The notes beneath the pieces were generated by a model. It did no database searches and was not told the origin of the DNA. It saw only the letters and a program-made list of their open reading frames with translations. Made by a program: the position numbers and the translations under genes. Shown one piece after another: positions 34,095 to 42,557 of a DNA stretch of 64,000 nt (position 1 is its first letter; every line of letters begins with the position of its first letter). Origin of the DNA: Candidatus Polarisedimenticolaceae bacterium (lineage in GTDB: Bacteria; Acidobacteriota; Polarisedimenticolia; Polarisedimenticolales; DASRJG01); NCBI GenBank assembly GCA_036376135.1, contig DASVAW010000045.1, positions 27,319-91,318 of the forward strand. Direction: 5' to 3'.

Positions 34095-34889
34095 CTACGG
34101 GATCCCGACGACCATCGCGAGCCAGACCGCGTCGGGAGGCGCCGACGTCCGCGGCCGCCAGCTCCCGTCGTCCTCTTCCCACCACACCTCCGTCGTCCGG
34201 AACCCCGCCTCCACGAGGGCTTCGCGCACCTCGGGAATCGTCCACATCCTCCAGTCGTAGACGAAGGCGTCGCGCAGGGCGCTCCCGTCCCCGAACTCGA
34301 AGTGGATCACGAAGATCCCGTTCTGGTTCACGGGGTCGAAGCGGCGGTGCTCCCAGACGTAGACGAAGCCGTCTTCCTTCCTCGGCTCGCGGCGCGGAGA
34401 CTGCTGCGTCTCGAACCCGCCGAGGACGTCGAGGACGAAGACCCCCTTCCGCTTGACGTTCCTTCGCGCGTGGCGGAAGTAGGCCACGAGGTCCTTCCGG
34501 GCCTTGAAGACGCAGAACGAGAAGTTCTGCGCGGCGACGACGTCGGCCTTCGGGGACATCACGCGGCGCACGTCCCCCTGGACGAGCTGCAGCCGCTCGC
34601 GGGCCCCCTTCGGAAGGCGCATCTGGTTGTTCACCGCCCCCCAGACGAGCACCTTCGTGTCGAGGTCGACTCCCCGCGCCGTGCGCTCGGGGTGCGATCG
34701 CACCCAGGCGCACGAAACCGCCGCCGCGCCGCAGAAATCCTCCCGCAGGACCAGCGGCGTGCCCGGGCCGTGATGGCGTCGCCAGATCCGCTGGAACAGG
34801 CCGACGTCGCGCCGGGGCTGCTGGACCGCGCGCTGGTAGAGCTCGAGGGGGTCGGATTTCGAGGCGAGGGTCGTTCCGCGTCGTTTCAT
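34095..34889 (-). CDS. Class I SAM-dependent methyltransferase
   Basis: The 264-residue methyltransferase has the first motif altered to PLVLREDFCGAAAVSCAWV, then GVDLDTKVL as the acidic end of strand 2 and VVAAQNFSFCVFKAR for motif IV. The family is often found as a single uncharacterised gene. It is divergent from the ketosynthase gene with 35 bp between. Substrate unknown. Confidence 0.8.
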   Translation of the reverse strand: MKRRGTTLASKSDPLELYQRAVQQPRRDVGLFQRIWRRHHGPGTPLVLREDFCGAAAVSCAWVRSHPERTARGVDLDTKVLVWGAVNNQMRLPKGARERLQLVQGDVRRVMSPKADVVAAQNFSFCVFKARKDLVAYFRHARRNVKRKGVFVLDVLGGFETQQSPRREPRKEDGFVYVWEHRRFDPVNQNGIFVIHFEFGDGSALRDAFVYDWRMWTIPEVREALVEAGFRTTEVWWEEDDGSWRPRTSAPPDAVWLAMVVGIP

Positions 34890-34924
34890 GGCGGCGCATC
34901 CTACCTGCGTTATCCTGCCCGTTC

Positions 34925-36199
34925 ATGAGCGATTCGCGTCCGTTGCAGGGTCGTCGCGTCGTCGTGACCGGCCTCGGCGCCGTCGCCCCCAACGGCGTCG
35001 GGCGCGAGGCGTTCTGGAACGCCACCCGGGACGGGGTCAGCGGCGTGCGGAGGATCGAGGCGTTCGACGTCTCGACCCTTCCGACGCGTATCGCCGGGAT
35101 CTGCGCCGACTTCGACCCGTCGAAGCACCTTTCCGCCAACGAGCTCAAGCACGTGCCGCGCCTGGTCCCCCTGGCCCTCGCCGCGGCGACCGAGGCGCTC
35201 GACGACGCGGGACTCGACGCGGCGCATCTCCCCCTCGAGGAGCGGCGGCGCTTCGGGGTCGCCCTCGGGAGCGGCGGCGCCGGGCTCGAGTTCATCGAGC
35301 GGCAGTTCGAGCAGTATTACCTCGTCGATCCCAAGGGGGTCAGCCTCTACACGATCCCGTCCTCGACCCCCGGAACCTCGGCGAGCGAGTTGTCGATGCG
35401 GTTCGCCCTGCGCGGTCCGAGCCACCTCCTGTCGACCGGCTGCACGTCGTCCACCGACGCGATCGGCCACGCGATGTCGATGATCCGCTACGGGCGCGCG
35501 GACCGGATGCTCACCGGAGGCTCCGACGCGCCGATCAGCGCCGGGATCATGACCGGGTTCTGCCTGATGCGGATCATGTCCACCGGGTTCAACGACGCCC
35601 CCGAGCGTGCCTCGCGACCCTTCGCGAAGGACCGCGACGGGTTCGTGCTCGCCGAGGGGTCGTGGATGCTCGTCCTCGAGGCCGAGGAGACCGCCCGCGC
35701 CCGCGGCGCGCGGATCTACGGCGAGATCGCCGGGTACGCGGCGACCTGCGAGGCCTTCCACCGCGTCCGCCTCGACGAGAACGGCGAGGAGCCGGCGCGC
35801 GCGATGGGGCTCGCCCTCGAGGACGCCGGGCTTCCGGCCGAGGCGATCGACCACGTCAACGTGCACGGCACCTCGACCCAGCTCAACGACCGGATCGAGA
35901 CCCGCGCCGTGAAGCAGGTGTTCGGGGAGCGCGCGACCTCGATTCCGGTCACGAGCACGAAGTCGGCGATCGGCCACCCCCAGGGGGCGTGCGGCGCCGC
36001 GGGGCTCGTCGCCACGTTGCTCGCGATGCGGGACGAATGCATCGCACCGACGATCAACCTCGAGGCCCCCGACCCCGAATGCGACCTCGACGTCGTCGCG
36101 AACGTCGCGCGCGAGGCCAGGCTCGACGCGGCGGTGTGCAACTGCATCGGCTTCGGCTCGAAAAACGCCGCGCTCGTCGTGCGCAGGCGCCCGCGGTGA
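34925..36199 (+). CDS. FabF-type beta-ketoacyl synthase
   Basis: Decarboxylative Claisen condensing enzyme, 424 residues, with all catalytic residues: Cys173 in STGCTSSTDAIGHA, His314 in VNVHGTSTQLND and His351 in TKSAIGHPQGACGAAG. No acyl carrier protein, malonyl transferase or ketoreductase gene is adjacent, so it is not the housekeeping fab locus. The next two genes overlap it in turn (GTGA, ATGA). A TATCCT -10 lies 9 bases before the ATG. It probably builds or extends an acyl chain that the downstream enzymes methylate and oxidise or reduce. Confidence 0.9.
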   Translation: MSDSRPLQGRRVVVTGLGAVAPNGVGREAFWNATRDGVSGVRRIEAFDVSTLPTRIAGICADFDPSKHLSANELKHVPRLVPLALAAATEALDDAGLDAAHLPLEERRRFGVALGSGGAGLEFIERQFEQYYLVDPKGVSLYTIPSSTPGTSASELSMRFALRGPSHLLSTGCTSSTDAIGHAMSMIRYGRADRMLTGGSDAPISAGIMTGFCLMRIMSTGFNDAPERASRPFAKDRDGFVLAEGSWMLVLEAEETARARGARIYGEIAGYAATCEAFHRVRLDENGEEPARAMGLALEDAGLPAEAIDHVNVHGTSTQLNDRIETRAVKQVFGERATSIPVTSTKSAIGHPQGACGAAGLVATLLAMRDECIAPTINLEAPDPECDLDVVANVAREARLDAAVCNCIGFGSKNAALVVRRRPR

Positions 36200-36909
36200 G
36201 CTTCCTCGTCCCGTCCCGCCGCACCGACGAGGAGATCCTCGACCGGCCGGGGAACGCCGAGGCCGATCTCGCCGCCGCCTTCGAGAACATCCGGACCGTG
36301 AACCGGCGCCTGAGCGGCTCGAAGATCCTCCTCGAGGCGCTCGACCCGTTCCTGGCCTGGGCCTCCCCCGGGGAGACCTTCGAGATCCTCGACGTGGGGA
36401 GCGGCGGCGGCGACCTCCTCCTCGACCTCGCCGCGCACGCCCGCGGGCGCGGGGTGGACGTGAGGATCGTCGGGGTCGACCGCGACCCGGCGACCGCGCG
36501 CATCGCGAGAAGGGCGTGCGCGTCCGATCCGTCGATCGAGATCGTCGAAGCCGACGCCTTCAAGCTCCCGTATCCGGAGAAGCGGTTCGACGTCGTGACG
36601 TCGTCGCTGTTCCTCCACCACCTCGAGTACCAGGAAGGGGTGGTCCTCGTCCGGCGCCTGCTGCGGCTCGCCCGCAAGGCGGTCGTCGTGAACGACCTGC
36701 GGCGCCACCTCGTTCCCTGGGCGTTCATCGCGATCGCGGCGCGCGTCGCGCGCGCCCATCCGATGTTCGTCCACGACGCCGCGTTGTCCGTGCTGCGCGG
36801 GTTCACCGAGGAAGAGCTCCAGGCCCTGTGCCAGGACGCGGGGGCGGCGTTGGCGACCGTCCAGCGGCGCTGGCCGTACCGCCTCGTGGCGACCCTCCCC
36901 GCCCGATGA
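36196..36909 (+). CDS. UbiE-like SAM methyltransferase
   Basis: The 237-residue enzyme has motif I ILDVGSGGGDLLLDLA, GVDRDPATARIARR, and DVVTSSLFLHHLEYQEG as the post-motif region. The C-terminal part is longer and hydrophobic (LVPWAFIAIAARVARAHPMF), suggesting a lipid-like substrate at the membrane. It sits between the ketosynthase and the FAD oxidoreductase with four-base overlaps on both sides. Confidence 0.85.
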   Translation: MSFLVPSRRTDEEILDRPGNAEADLAAAFENIRTVNRRLSGSKILLEALDPFLAWASPGETFEILDVGSGGGDLLLDLAAHARGRGVDVRIVGVDRDPATARIARRACASDPSIEIVEADAFKLPYPEKRFDVVTSSLFLHHLEYQEGVVLVRRLLRLARKAVVVNDLRRHLVPWAFIAIAARVARAHPMFVHDAALSVLRGFTEEELQALCQDAGAALATVQRRWPYRLVATLPAR

Positions 36910-38090
36910 GCCGTGCCTGGGACGTGCTCGTCCTCGGGGGCGGCCCGGCCGGGGCGGCGACCGCGGCGCGTTGCGCGGGGGCCGGCGCCCGTACGCTCGT
37001 CCTCGAGCGCGACACCTTCCCCCGCGGCAAGGTCTGCGGGGAGTTCCTCTCCGCCGAAGGGGTGGAGGCCCTTCGTCGCCTCGGGACGCTCGACGCGCTC
37101 GCGGGGCTCGCGCCACCGGCGATGGACGGCTGCCTGCTCTCCGACGACCGCGGGCGCGAGGTCGCTTCGAGCCTCCCCGACCTCCCCGGGTCCGGGCGCC
37201 GCGCGCTCGGGATCTCGCGCGAGAGGCTGGACCTCGCGCTGCTCGACCTCGCCCGCCGGCGGGGGGCGGTCGTCCGCGAACGTTGCGAGGCGGCGGAGCC
37301 GGTCCTCGAGGGCGGCCGCGTCGCGGGAGTGCGGCTGCGCGCCCACGACGAGATCGTGCGCGCCCGCGTCGTCGTCGCGGCGGACGGGAGGCGGTCGATC
37401 GTGCAGCGCGCCCTGGCGCCGGCGATCGGCGACCCGAACCGAACGACGGACGCGTCCTGGTACGGCTTCAAGGTGCACCGGAGCGGGGACCCGTCGCGCC
37501 TTCGGGGTCGGGTGGAGCTGCACCTCTTCGAGGGCGGGTACGCCGGCCTCGGGGCGATCGAAGGCGGGCGACTCAACCTCTGCTTTCTCGCCACGGTCGG
37601 AACGCTGCGCGCCTGCGGGGGGGACCCGCGGAGGATCGTCGCCGAACGCATCCTCGCGAACCCCGCCGCGCGCGCCCGCCTCGACGGGACGGAAGAGACG
37701 GGAGCCTGGAAGACGGTCGGCCCGCTGCGCTTCGGCGCCCGCCGCGCCGCGATCTCGGGGGCGCTATTGGTCGGGGACGCCGCGGGAACCGTCGATCCGT
37801 TCTCCGGGGAAGGAATGAGCCATGCCCTTCTCGGCGCGGAGCTCGTCGCCTCGTTCGCGCTCGAAGCGGCCCGGGCCGGGTCCGTTTCCCCCCGCGCGGC
37901 GCGCGGGTGGCAGTCGGCCTGGTCCCGCGCCTTCTCCCGTACGACGCGGCGGGCCCGCGCGGCCGGATGGCTGTTCGAGCGCCCTCGGGCCGGCCGGGTC
38001 GCCCTCGCCCTGCTTTCCGCCGGACCCGAGGCGTTGCTGGCGCGCCTGGTCGCCGCCACCCGAACGGGGGCCCTTCCGTCCTTGACGTAA
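36906..38090 (+). CDS. FAD-dependent oxidoreductase, geranylgeranyl-reductase type
   Basis: The 394-residue flavoprotein has the N-terminal dinucleotide motif DVLVLGGGPAGAATAARCAG, PRGKVCGEFLS (the Cys-containing loop of the geranylgeranyl reductase/PHBH group), RVVVAADGRRSIVQR and VGDAAGTVDPFSGEGMSHAL. Such enzymes hydroxylate aromatic rings or reduce prenyl or polyketide double bonds. It is third gene of the ketosynthase trio and its stop abuts the next gene. Confidence 0.88.
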   Translation: MSRAWDVLVLGGGPAGAATAARCAGAGARTLVLERDTFPRGKVCGEFLSAEGVEALRRLGTLDALAGLAPPAMDGCLLSDDRGREVASSLPDLPGSGRRALGISRERLDLALLDLARRRGAVVRERCEAAEPVLEGGRVAGVRLRAHDEIVRARVVVAADGRRSIVQRALAPAIGDPNRTTDASWYGFKVHRSGDPSRLRGRVELHLFEGGYAGLGAIEGGRLNLCFLATVGTLRACGGDPRRIVAERILANPAARARLDGTEETGAWKTVGPLRFGARRAAISGALLVGDAAGTVDPFSGEGMSHALLGAELVASFALEAARAGSVSPRAARGWQSAWSRAFSRTTRRARAAGWLFERPRAGRVALALLSAGPEALLARLVAATRTGALPSLT

Positions 38091-39851
38091 GTGAAAGTCG
38101 GCCCGGAGGCTTCGCGCTACCTTCGGACCATGATTCCCTTCCACCGGTTCCGCGATCCCGAATCCGGCGAGGACATCGTCGAGACCCCTCTGTCCGGAGC
38201 CCTGCTCCTCGAAGTCCCGATGCTCAACAAGGGGAGCGGCTTCACCCCCGACGAGCGGCGCGAGTTCGGCCTGCTCGGGATCCTCCCGCCGCACAGCTCG
38301 ACCCCCGAGGAGCAGGTGGCTCGGGCGTACCACAACTTCCAGTCGAAGGGATCCGACCTCGAGCGTTACGTCTTCCTGGCGTCGCTGCAGGATCGCAACG
38401 AGACGTTGTTCTACCGGCTGCTCGCCGAGCACACCGCCGAGATGATGCCGATCGTCTACACGCCGACGGTCGGAAAGGGGTGCCAGCTCTACAGCCACCT
38501 CTACCGCCGCCCGCGCGGGCTCTACCTGGCCTACCCGCACCGCGACCAGCTCGACCTCCTGCTCAAGCACGCCCCCTACCGCGGCGTACGCGTGATCGTG
38601 GTCACCGACGGGGAGCGGATCCTGGGGCTCGGCGACCTCGGCGTCGGCGGCATGGGGATCCCCGTCGGCAAGCTCGCGCTGTACACGTTGTGCGCGGGAA
38701 TCCACCCCTCGCAGACCCTCCCGATCGTGCTCGACGTCGGGACGGACAACCTCAACCTCCTGGAGGACCCGCTTTACCTCGGATGGCGCCACGAGCGGAT
38801 TCGCGGCGAGGAGTACGACGAGTTCGTCGAGGACTTCGTCTCCGCCGTCGAGCGCGTGTTCCCGGGAGTGCTGCTCCAGTGGGAGGACTTCGCGAAGGGG
38901 AACGCCCGCCGCCTGCTCGACCGGTACCGCGATCGCATCTGCTCGTTCAACGACGACATCCAGGGAACCGGCGCCGTCGCCGCCGCGGGGTTGATGGCCG
39001 CGCTCGAAGCCTCCGGCTCGAAGTGGCGCGATCAGCGGATCGTCCTGCACGGCGGAGGCTCCGCGGGGACGGGGATCGGCGGCCAGATCGTGATGTCCAT
39101 GGTGGACGAGGGTCTCACCGAAGCCGAGGCGGTGGAGCGGATCTGGATGCTCGACAGCCGCGGGCTCGTCCACGCCGGGCGGGAGGAGAAGGACGCCGCC
39201 AAGCGCCGGTTCAGCAAGCCGACCGGGGCCCTCGCGGGATGGGAGATCCACGACGCGTTCGCGCCGGGGCTCGAGGAGGTCGTGCGGCGCGTGAAGCCCA
39301 CGATGCTCGTCGGCGCCTCCGCCGATCCCGGATGCTTCAACGAGCGGGTCGTGCGCGAGATGGCCCGTAACGTCGAGCGCCCGGTGATCTTCCCGCTCTC
39401 GAACCCCACCTCGAAGGCCGAGGCGAAACCCGCCGACCTGCTCGCCTGGACGGAGGGGCGCGCGCTGATCGGCACCGGGAGCCCGTTCGCCGACGTCGAA
39501 TACGAAGGGCGCGTCTACAAGATCGGCCAGTGCAACAACGTGTTCATCTTCCCCGGCGTGGGCCTCGGGGTACTCGCCTGCGGCGCGCGACGGGTGACCG
39601 AACGGATGTTCCACGCGGCGGCGCGGGCGCTCGGCGCGATCGCCCCGGCGCTGCGCGACCGGCACGCCCCGCTCTACCCGGGTGTCGCCGACGCGCGCCT
39701 GGTCGCCCGGCGGGTCGCGCTCGCGGTCGGCCTCGAGGCCGCGCGCGAGGGGGCGGCGGAGTCGATCCACGCGCAAGAGCTCGAGCGCCGGATCGACCAG
39801 CTCATGTGGGAGCCGAAGTACCCCCGGCTGCGGCACCGGCCGGAGAAGTAA
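38091..39851 (+). CDS. maeA: NAD-type malic enzyme
   Basis: Oxidatively decarboxylates malate to pyruvate. At 586 residues it is the long malic enzyme: [56 protein letters not shown] (the conserved catalytic Tyr and malate loops), [19 protein letters not shown] and the nucleotide loop [17 protein letters not shown] at 38091 directly abuts the previous TAA, but ATG at 38130 is a possible shorter start; neither has a strong RBS. The final codons lie in a large palindrome shared with trxB. Confidence 0.93.
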   Translation: MKVGPEASRYLRTMIPFHRFRDPESGEDIVETPLSGALLLEVPMLNKGSGFTPDERREFGLLGILPPHSSTPEEQVARAYHNFQSKGSDLERYVFLASLQDRNETLFYRLLAEHTAEMMPIVYTPTVGKGCQLYSHLYRRPRGLYLAYPHRDQLDLLLKHAPYRGVRVIVVTDGERILGLGDLGVGGMGIPVGKLALYTLCAGIHPSQTLPIVLDVGTDNLNLLEDPLYLGWRHERIRGEEYDEFVEDFVSAVERVFPGVLLQWEDFAKGNARRLLDRYRDRICSFNDDIQGTGAVAAAGLMAALEASGSKWRDQRIVLHGGGSAGTGIGGQIVMSMVDEGLTEAEAVERIWMLDSRGLVHAGREEKDAAKRRFSKPTGALAGWEIHDAFAPGLEEVVRRVKPTMLVGASADPGCFNERVVREMARNVERPVIFPLSNPTSKAEAKPADLLAWTEGRALIGTGSPFADVEYEGRVYKIGQCNNVFIFPGVGLGVLACGARRVTERMFHAAARALGAIAPALRDRHAPLYPGVADARLVARRVALAVGLEAAREGAAESIHAQELERRIDQLMWEPKYPRLRHRPEK

Positions 39852-40000
39852 TTAGGGACAGCAACCTACTTCCTAAAAATGGGGACAGTCCCTCTTTTCC
39901 TCTTTTTCAGCTCCGACAACCCAACGTTCCAGGCTGGAGAAGAGGGAAAGCGGGACTGTCCCCATTTTTAGGAAATAGGTTGCTGTCCCTAATTACTTCT
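39844..40000. repeat. Large palindromic element between convergent genes
   Basis: Arms 39844-39892 and 39952-40000 are inverted repeats of 49 bp with a single mismatch; the 59-base loop contains further partial pairing. Each arm includes AGAAGTAATTAGGG, so the last Lys codon and TAA of malic enzyme lie in one arm and those of trxB in the other. Inside each arm GGGACAG occurs twice. The motif is unlike the GC-rich surroundings and resembles palindromic elements mobilised by TnpA_REP (RAYT) enzymes, as I recall them. It could also stop transcription from both sides. Confidence 0.85.
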
Positions 40001-40919
40001 GCGCGGCCAGCCAGCGCTCGACGTCGATCGCGGCGCGGCAGCCCGCGCCCGCGGCGGTGACCGCCTGGCGGTAGACGTGGTCGTGCACGTCTCCCGCGGC
40101 GAAGACGCCGTCGACGTTCGTGTACGACGAGTTCCCCTCGATCGAGAGGTAGCCCGCGGAGTCCGTCGGGAGGATCGTCTCGAAAAGCTTCGTGTTCGGC
40201 GTGTGGCCGATCGCGACGAAGAACCCGCCGCACGGACGCTCGGTGACCGCCCCCGTCTTGAGGTTCCTCACGCGGATCTTCGCGACCCTCCCGTCCTCGG
40301 CGAGGACCTCCTCGACGGCGGAGTCCCAGAGGATCTCCACCTTGGGGTGCGCCTTCACGCGGTCGGCCATGATCCTCGAGGCGCGGAAGGCGTCGCGTCG
40401 GTGGACGACGGTCACCCGCGAGCCGTAACGGGTGAGGAACAACGCCTCCTCCATCGCCGTGTCCCCGCCCCCGACGACGACGATCTCCTTGTCGCGGAAG
40501 AAGAAGCCGTCGCAGGTCGCGCAGTAGGAGACGCCGCGCCCCGAGAGCTCCTTCTCCCCGGGGATGTCGAGGGTGCGAGGGGAGGCGCCGGTGGCGACGA
40601 TCACCGCACGGGAGCGCAGCTCGCGGTCCTCGGTCCAGACGCCGAACGGCCGCGAGGAGAAGTCGACCCGGACGGCGTCGCCGGGGACGAACGTCGTGCC
40701 GAAACGCTCGACCTGTCTGCGGAACCGCTCCATCAGCTCGGGGCCCTGGATCCCCTCGGGGAAGCCGGGGTAGTTCTCGACCTCGGTCGTGGCCATCAGC
40801 TGGCCGCCGGCGAGCAGCCCCTCGACGACGACCGGCTTCAGGTTCGCGCGGGCGGCATAAAGCGCGGCGGTGAGACCGGCGGGGCCGGATCCGAGGATGA
40901 CGACGTCGTGGACTTCCAA
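39993..40919 (-). CDS. trxB: Thioredoxin reductase
   Basis: The 308-residue FAD/NADPH flavoprotein has ILGSGPAGLTAALYAARA, the redox-active YCATCDGFFFRDKE, VVVGGGDTAMEEALFL for NADPH and FAAGDVHDHVYRQAVTAAG. The TTG start has AGGAGATCGTCCC upstream. It is last gene of the pfk-to-trxB series, 25 bp after glgC. Confidence 0.96.
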   Translation of the reverse strand: MEVHDVVILGSGPAGLTAALYAARANLKPVVVEGLLAGGQLMATTEVENYPGFPEGIQGPELMERFRRQVERFGTTFVPGDAVRVDFSSRPFGVWTEDRELRSRAVIVATGASPRTLDIPGEKELSGRGVSYCATCDGFFFRDKEIVVVGGGDTAMEEALFLTRYGSRVTVVHRRDAFRASRIMADRVKAHPKVEILWDSAVEEVLAEDGRVAKIRVRNLKTGAVTERPCGGFFVAIGHTPNTKLFETILPTDSAGYLSIEGNSSYTNVDGVFAAGDVHDHVYRQAVTAAGAGCRAAIDVERWLAAQK

Positions 40920-40944
40920 GGGACGATCTCCTGCGGGGAGGGGG

Positions 40945-42189
40945 TTACTCGAGTCGGGCCTCGCGCGGGATCACGACGATCCCGCCGTCGGTGACGAGAA
41001 AGCGGCGGCGGTCCTCCTCCGGGTCCTCGCCGACGACGAAGCCCGGAGGGATCCTCACCCCTTTATCGACGATCGCGCGTTTCAGCCGGGCGTGCCGGCC
41101 GACGTCCACCCCGTCCATGAGCACGCATTCGTGCACCCGGGCGTAGGAATTGACGCGGACTTCCGGGCCCAGGACCGACCGCTCCACCCGCCCGCCGCTG
41201 ACGATCGCCCCGCCGCTGACCAGGGAGTCCAGCGCGACCCCCAGGCGCCCGCCGGGCTCCTCCTGGGCGAACACGGTCTTCATGGGGGGGAGCTGCCGCG
41301 GGGCGGTGCGGATCGGCCACGCCTTGTCGTAGAGGTTGAACACCGGGTCGACGGCGACGAGGTCCATGCTCGCCTCGAAGTACGAGTCGAGCGTTCCGAT
41401 GTCGCGCCAGTACAGGGTCTGCTTCCGGTTCTCGTCCACGAACGAATGGGCGAAGACCTTTCCGGTCTCGACGAGGGAAGGAAGGATGTCGTACCCGAAG
41501 TCGTGACGGCTGTCCCGTCGCGCGTCGGCCGAGAGCGCGCGCACGAGTCCCTCCGTCTCGAAGCAGTAGACCCCCATGTTGACGAGGGCCACGTCGGGTT
41601 TCCCGGGGACCGGCTTCGGGTCCTTCGGCTTCTCCCGGAAGGCGGTGATCCGCCAGTCGTCGTCGACCTCGAGGACGCCGAACGACGAAGCCTGCCCGAG
41701 GGGCACCTCGACGGCGCCGACGCTCGCGAGCGCCCCGCGCTCCTCGTGCCGGTCCACGATCTGCCGGTAGTCCATCTTGTAGACATGGTCGCCGGAGAGG
41801 ATCACGACCCGGCGCGGGCGTTCCTGCTCGAGCAGGTAGACGTTCTGGTAGACCGCGTCCGCCGTCCCCTGATACCAGCGCTGGCCCACGCGAAGCATCG
41901 GCGGCACGGTGTGAATCCACTCGTCCAGCTCGTGGGAGAGGATCGAGGCCCAGCCGATGGCGATGTGGCGCTCGAGGCTGCCGGACTTGTACTGGACCAG
42001 GACGTAGATCTTCCGGAGGCCGGAGTTCAGGCAGTTGCTCAGCGTGAAGTCGATGATCCGGTAGATCCCGCCGAACGGGACCGCGGGTTTGCCGCGGTCG
42101 CGCGTGAGCGGGTAGAGACGCTCTCCTTGCCCTCCGGCGAGGACGATGGCCAAGGTGTCGCCGAGTAGGACCTTCCGCCGATCGTTCAC
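40945..42189 (-). CDS. glgC: Glucose-1-phosphate adenylyltransferase
   Basis: Makes ADP-glucose, the committed step of bacterial glycogen synthesis. The 414-residue protein has AIVLAGGQGERLYPLTRDRGKPAVPFGG (nucleotide and regulatory loop; quoted in part as GGQGERLYPLTRDRGKPA), SGDHVYKMDY and FREKP. A left-handed beta-helix region closes the C-terminus (VSGGAIVSGGRVERSVLGP). The GTG start overlaps the response-regulator stop by GTGA. Confidence 0.95.
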   Translation of the reverse strand: MNDRRKVLLGDTLAIVLAGGQGERLYPLTRDRGKPAVPFGGIYRIIDFTLSNCLNSGLRKIYVLVQYKSGSLERHIAIGWASILSHELDEWIHTVPPMLRVGQRWYQGTADAVYQNVYLLEQERPRRVVILSGDHVYKMDYRQIVDRHEERGALASVGAVEVPLGQASSFGVLEVDDDWRITAFREKPKDPKPVPGKPDVALVNMGVYCFETEGLVRALSADARRDSRHDFGYDILPSLVETGKVFAHSFVDENRKQTLYWRDIGTLDSYFEASMDLVAVDPVFNLYDKAWPIRTAPRQLPPMKTVFAQEEPGGRLGVALDSLVSGGAIVSGGRVERSVLGPEVRVNSYARVHECVLMDGVDVGRHARLKRAIVDKGVRIPPGFVVGEDPEEDRRRFLVTDGGIVVIPREARLE

Positions 42190-42557
42190 GCCGACGCGCG
42201 CTCCCGCTCCGCCAGCACCCGGCGCACCGTCTCGCGCAGCTCCGTCGTGTCCGAGGATTTCACGACGTAGGCGTCCGCGGCCCAGCTGAGGAAGTTCTCC
42301 TTGTAGCACGAAAAGGCGGAGTTCAGCACGACGGCGGTCCGCGGGTTGCGCTCGAGGATGCGGCTCATCGCGTCGAGCCCGTCCATTCCCGGCATCCGGA
42401 TGTCGAGCACGACGAGATCGGGGCGCACCTCCTCGAGCTGCGCGAGCGCCTCCTGCGCGTTCGACGCGGTCGCCACCTCGTGGCCGTCCTCGGAGAGGTC
42501 GCTCCGGTAGAGCATCCGCAGGGAGGGCTCGTCCTCAACGACCAGGATCCTCGACAT
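42186..42557 (-). CDS. Single-domain response regulator
   Basis: The 123-residue receiver-only protein has acidic pocket ILVVEDEPS, phospho-acceptor Asp52 in LVVLDIRMPGMDG and Lys in AYVVKSSD. No output domain is fused, so it must act on a partner protein or as a phosphate relay. Its gene has a strong RBS (AAGGAGG) and overlaps the histidine-kinase gene by 23 bp. It lies between glgA and glgC. Confidence 0.93.
   Translation of the reverse strand: MSRILVVEDEPSLRMLYRSDLSEDGHEVATASNAQEALAQLEEVRPDLVVLDIRMPGMDGLDAMSRILERNPRTAVVLNSAFSCYKENFLSWAADAYVVKSSDTTELRETVRRVLAERERASA

Noticed and set aside
39844..40000. Calling the big palindrome a classic rho-independent terminator.
   Set aside because: The loop is 59 bases and no T-run follows the stem; it fits a palindromic mobile element better, though it may still stop transcription.
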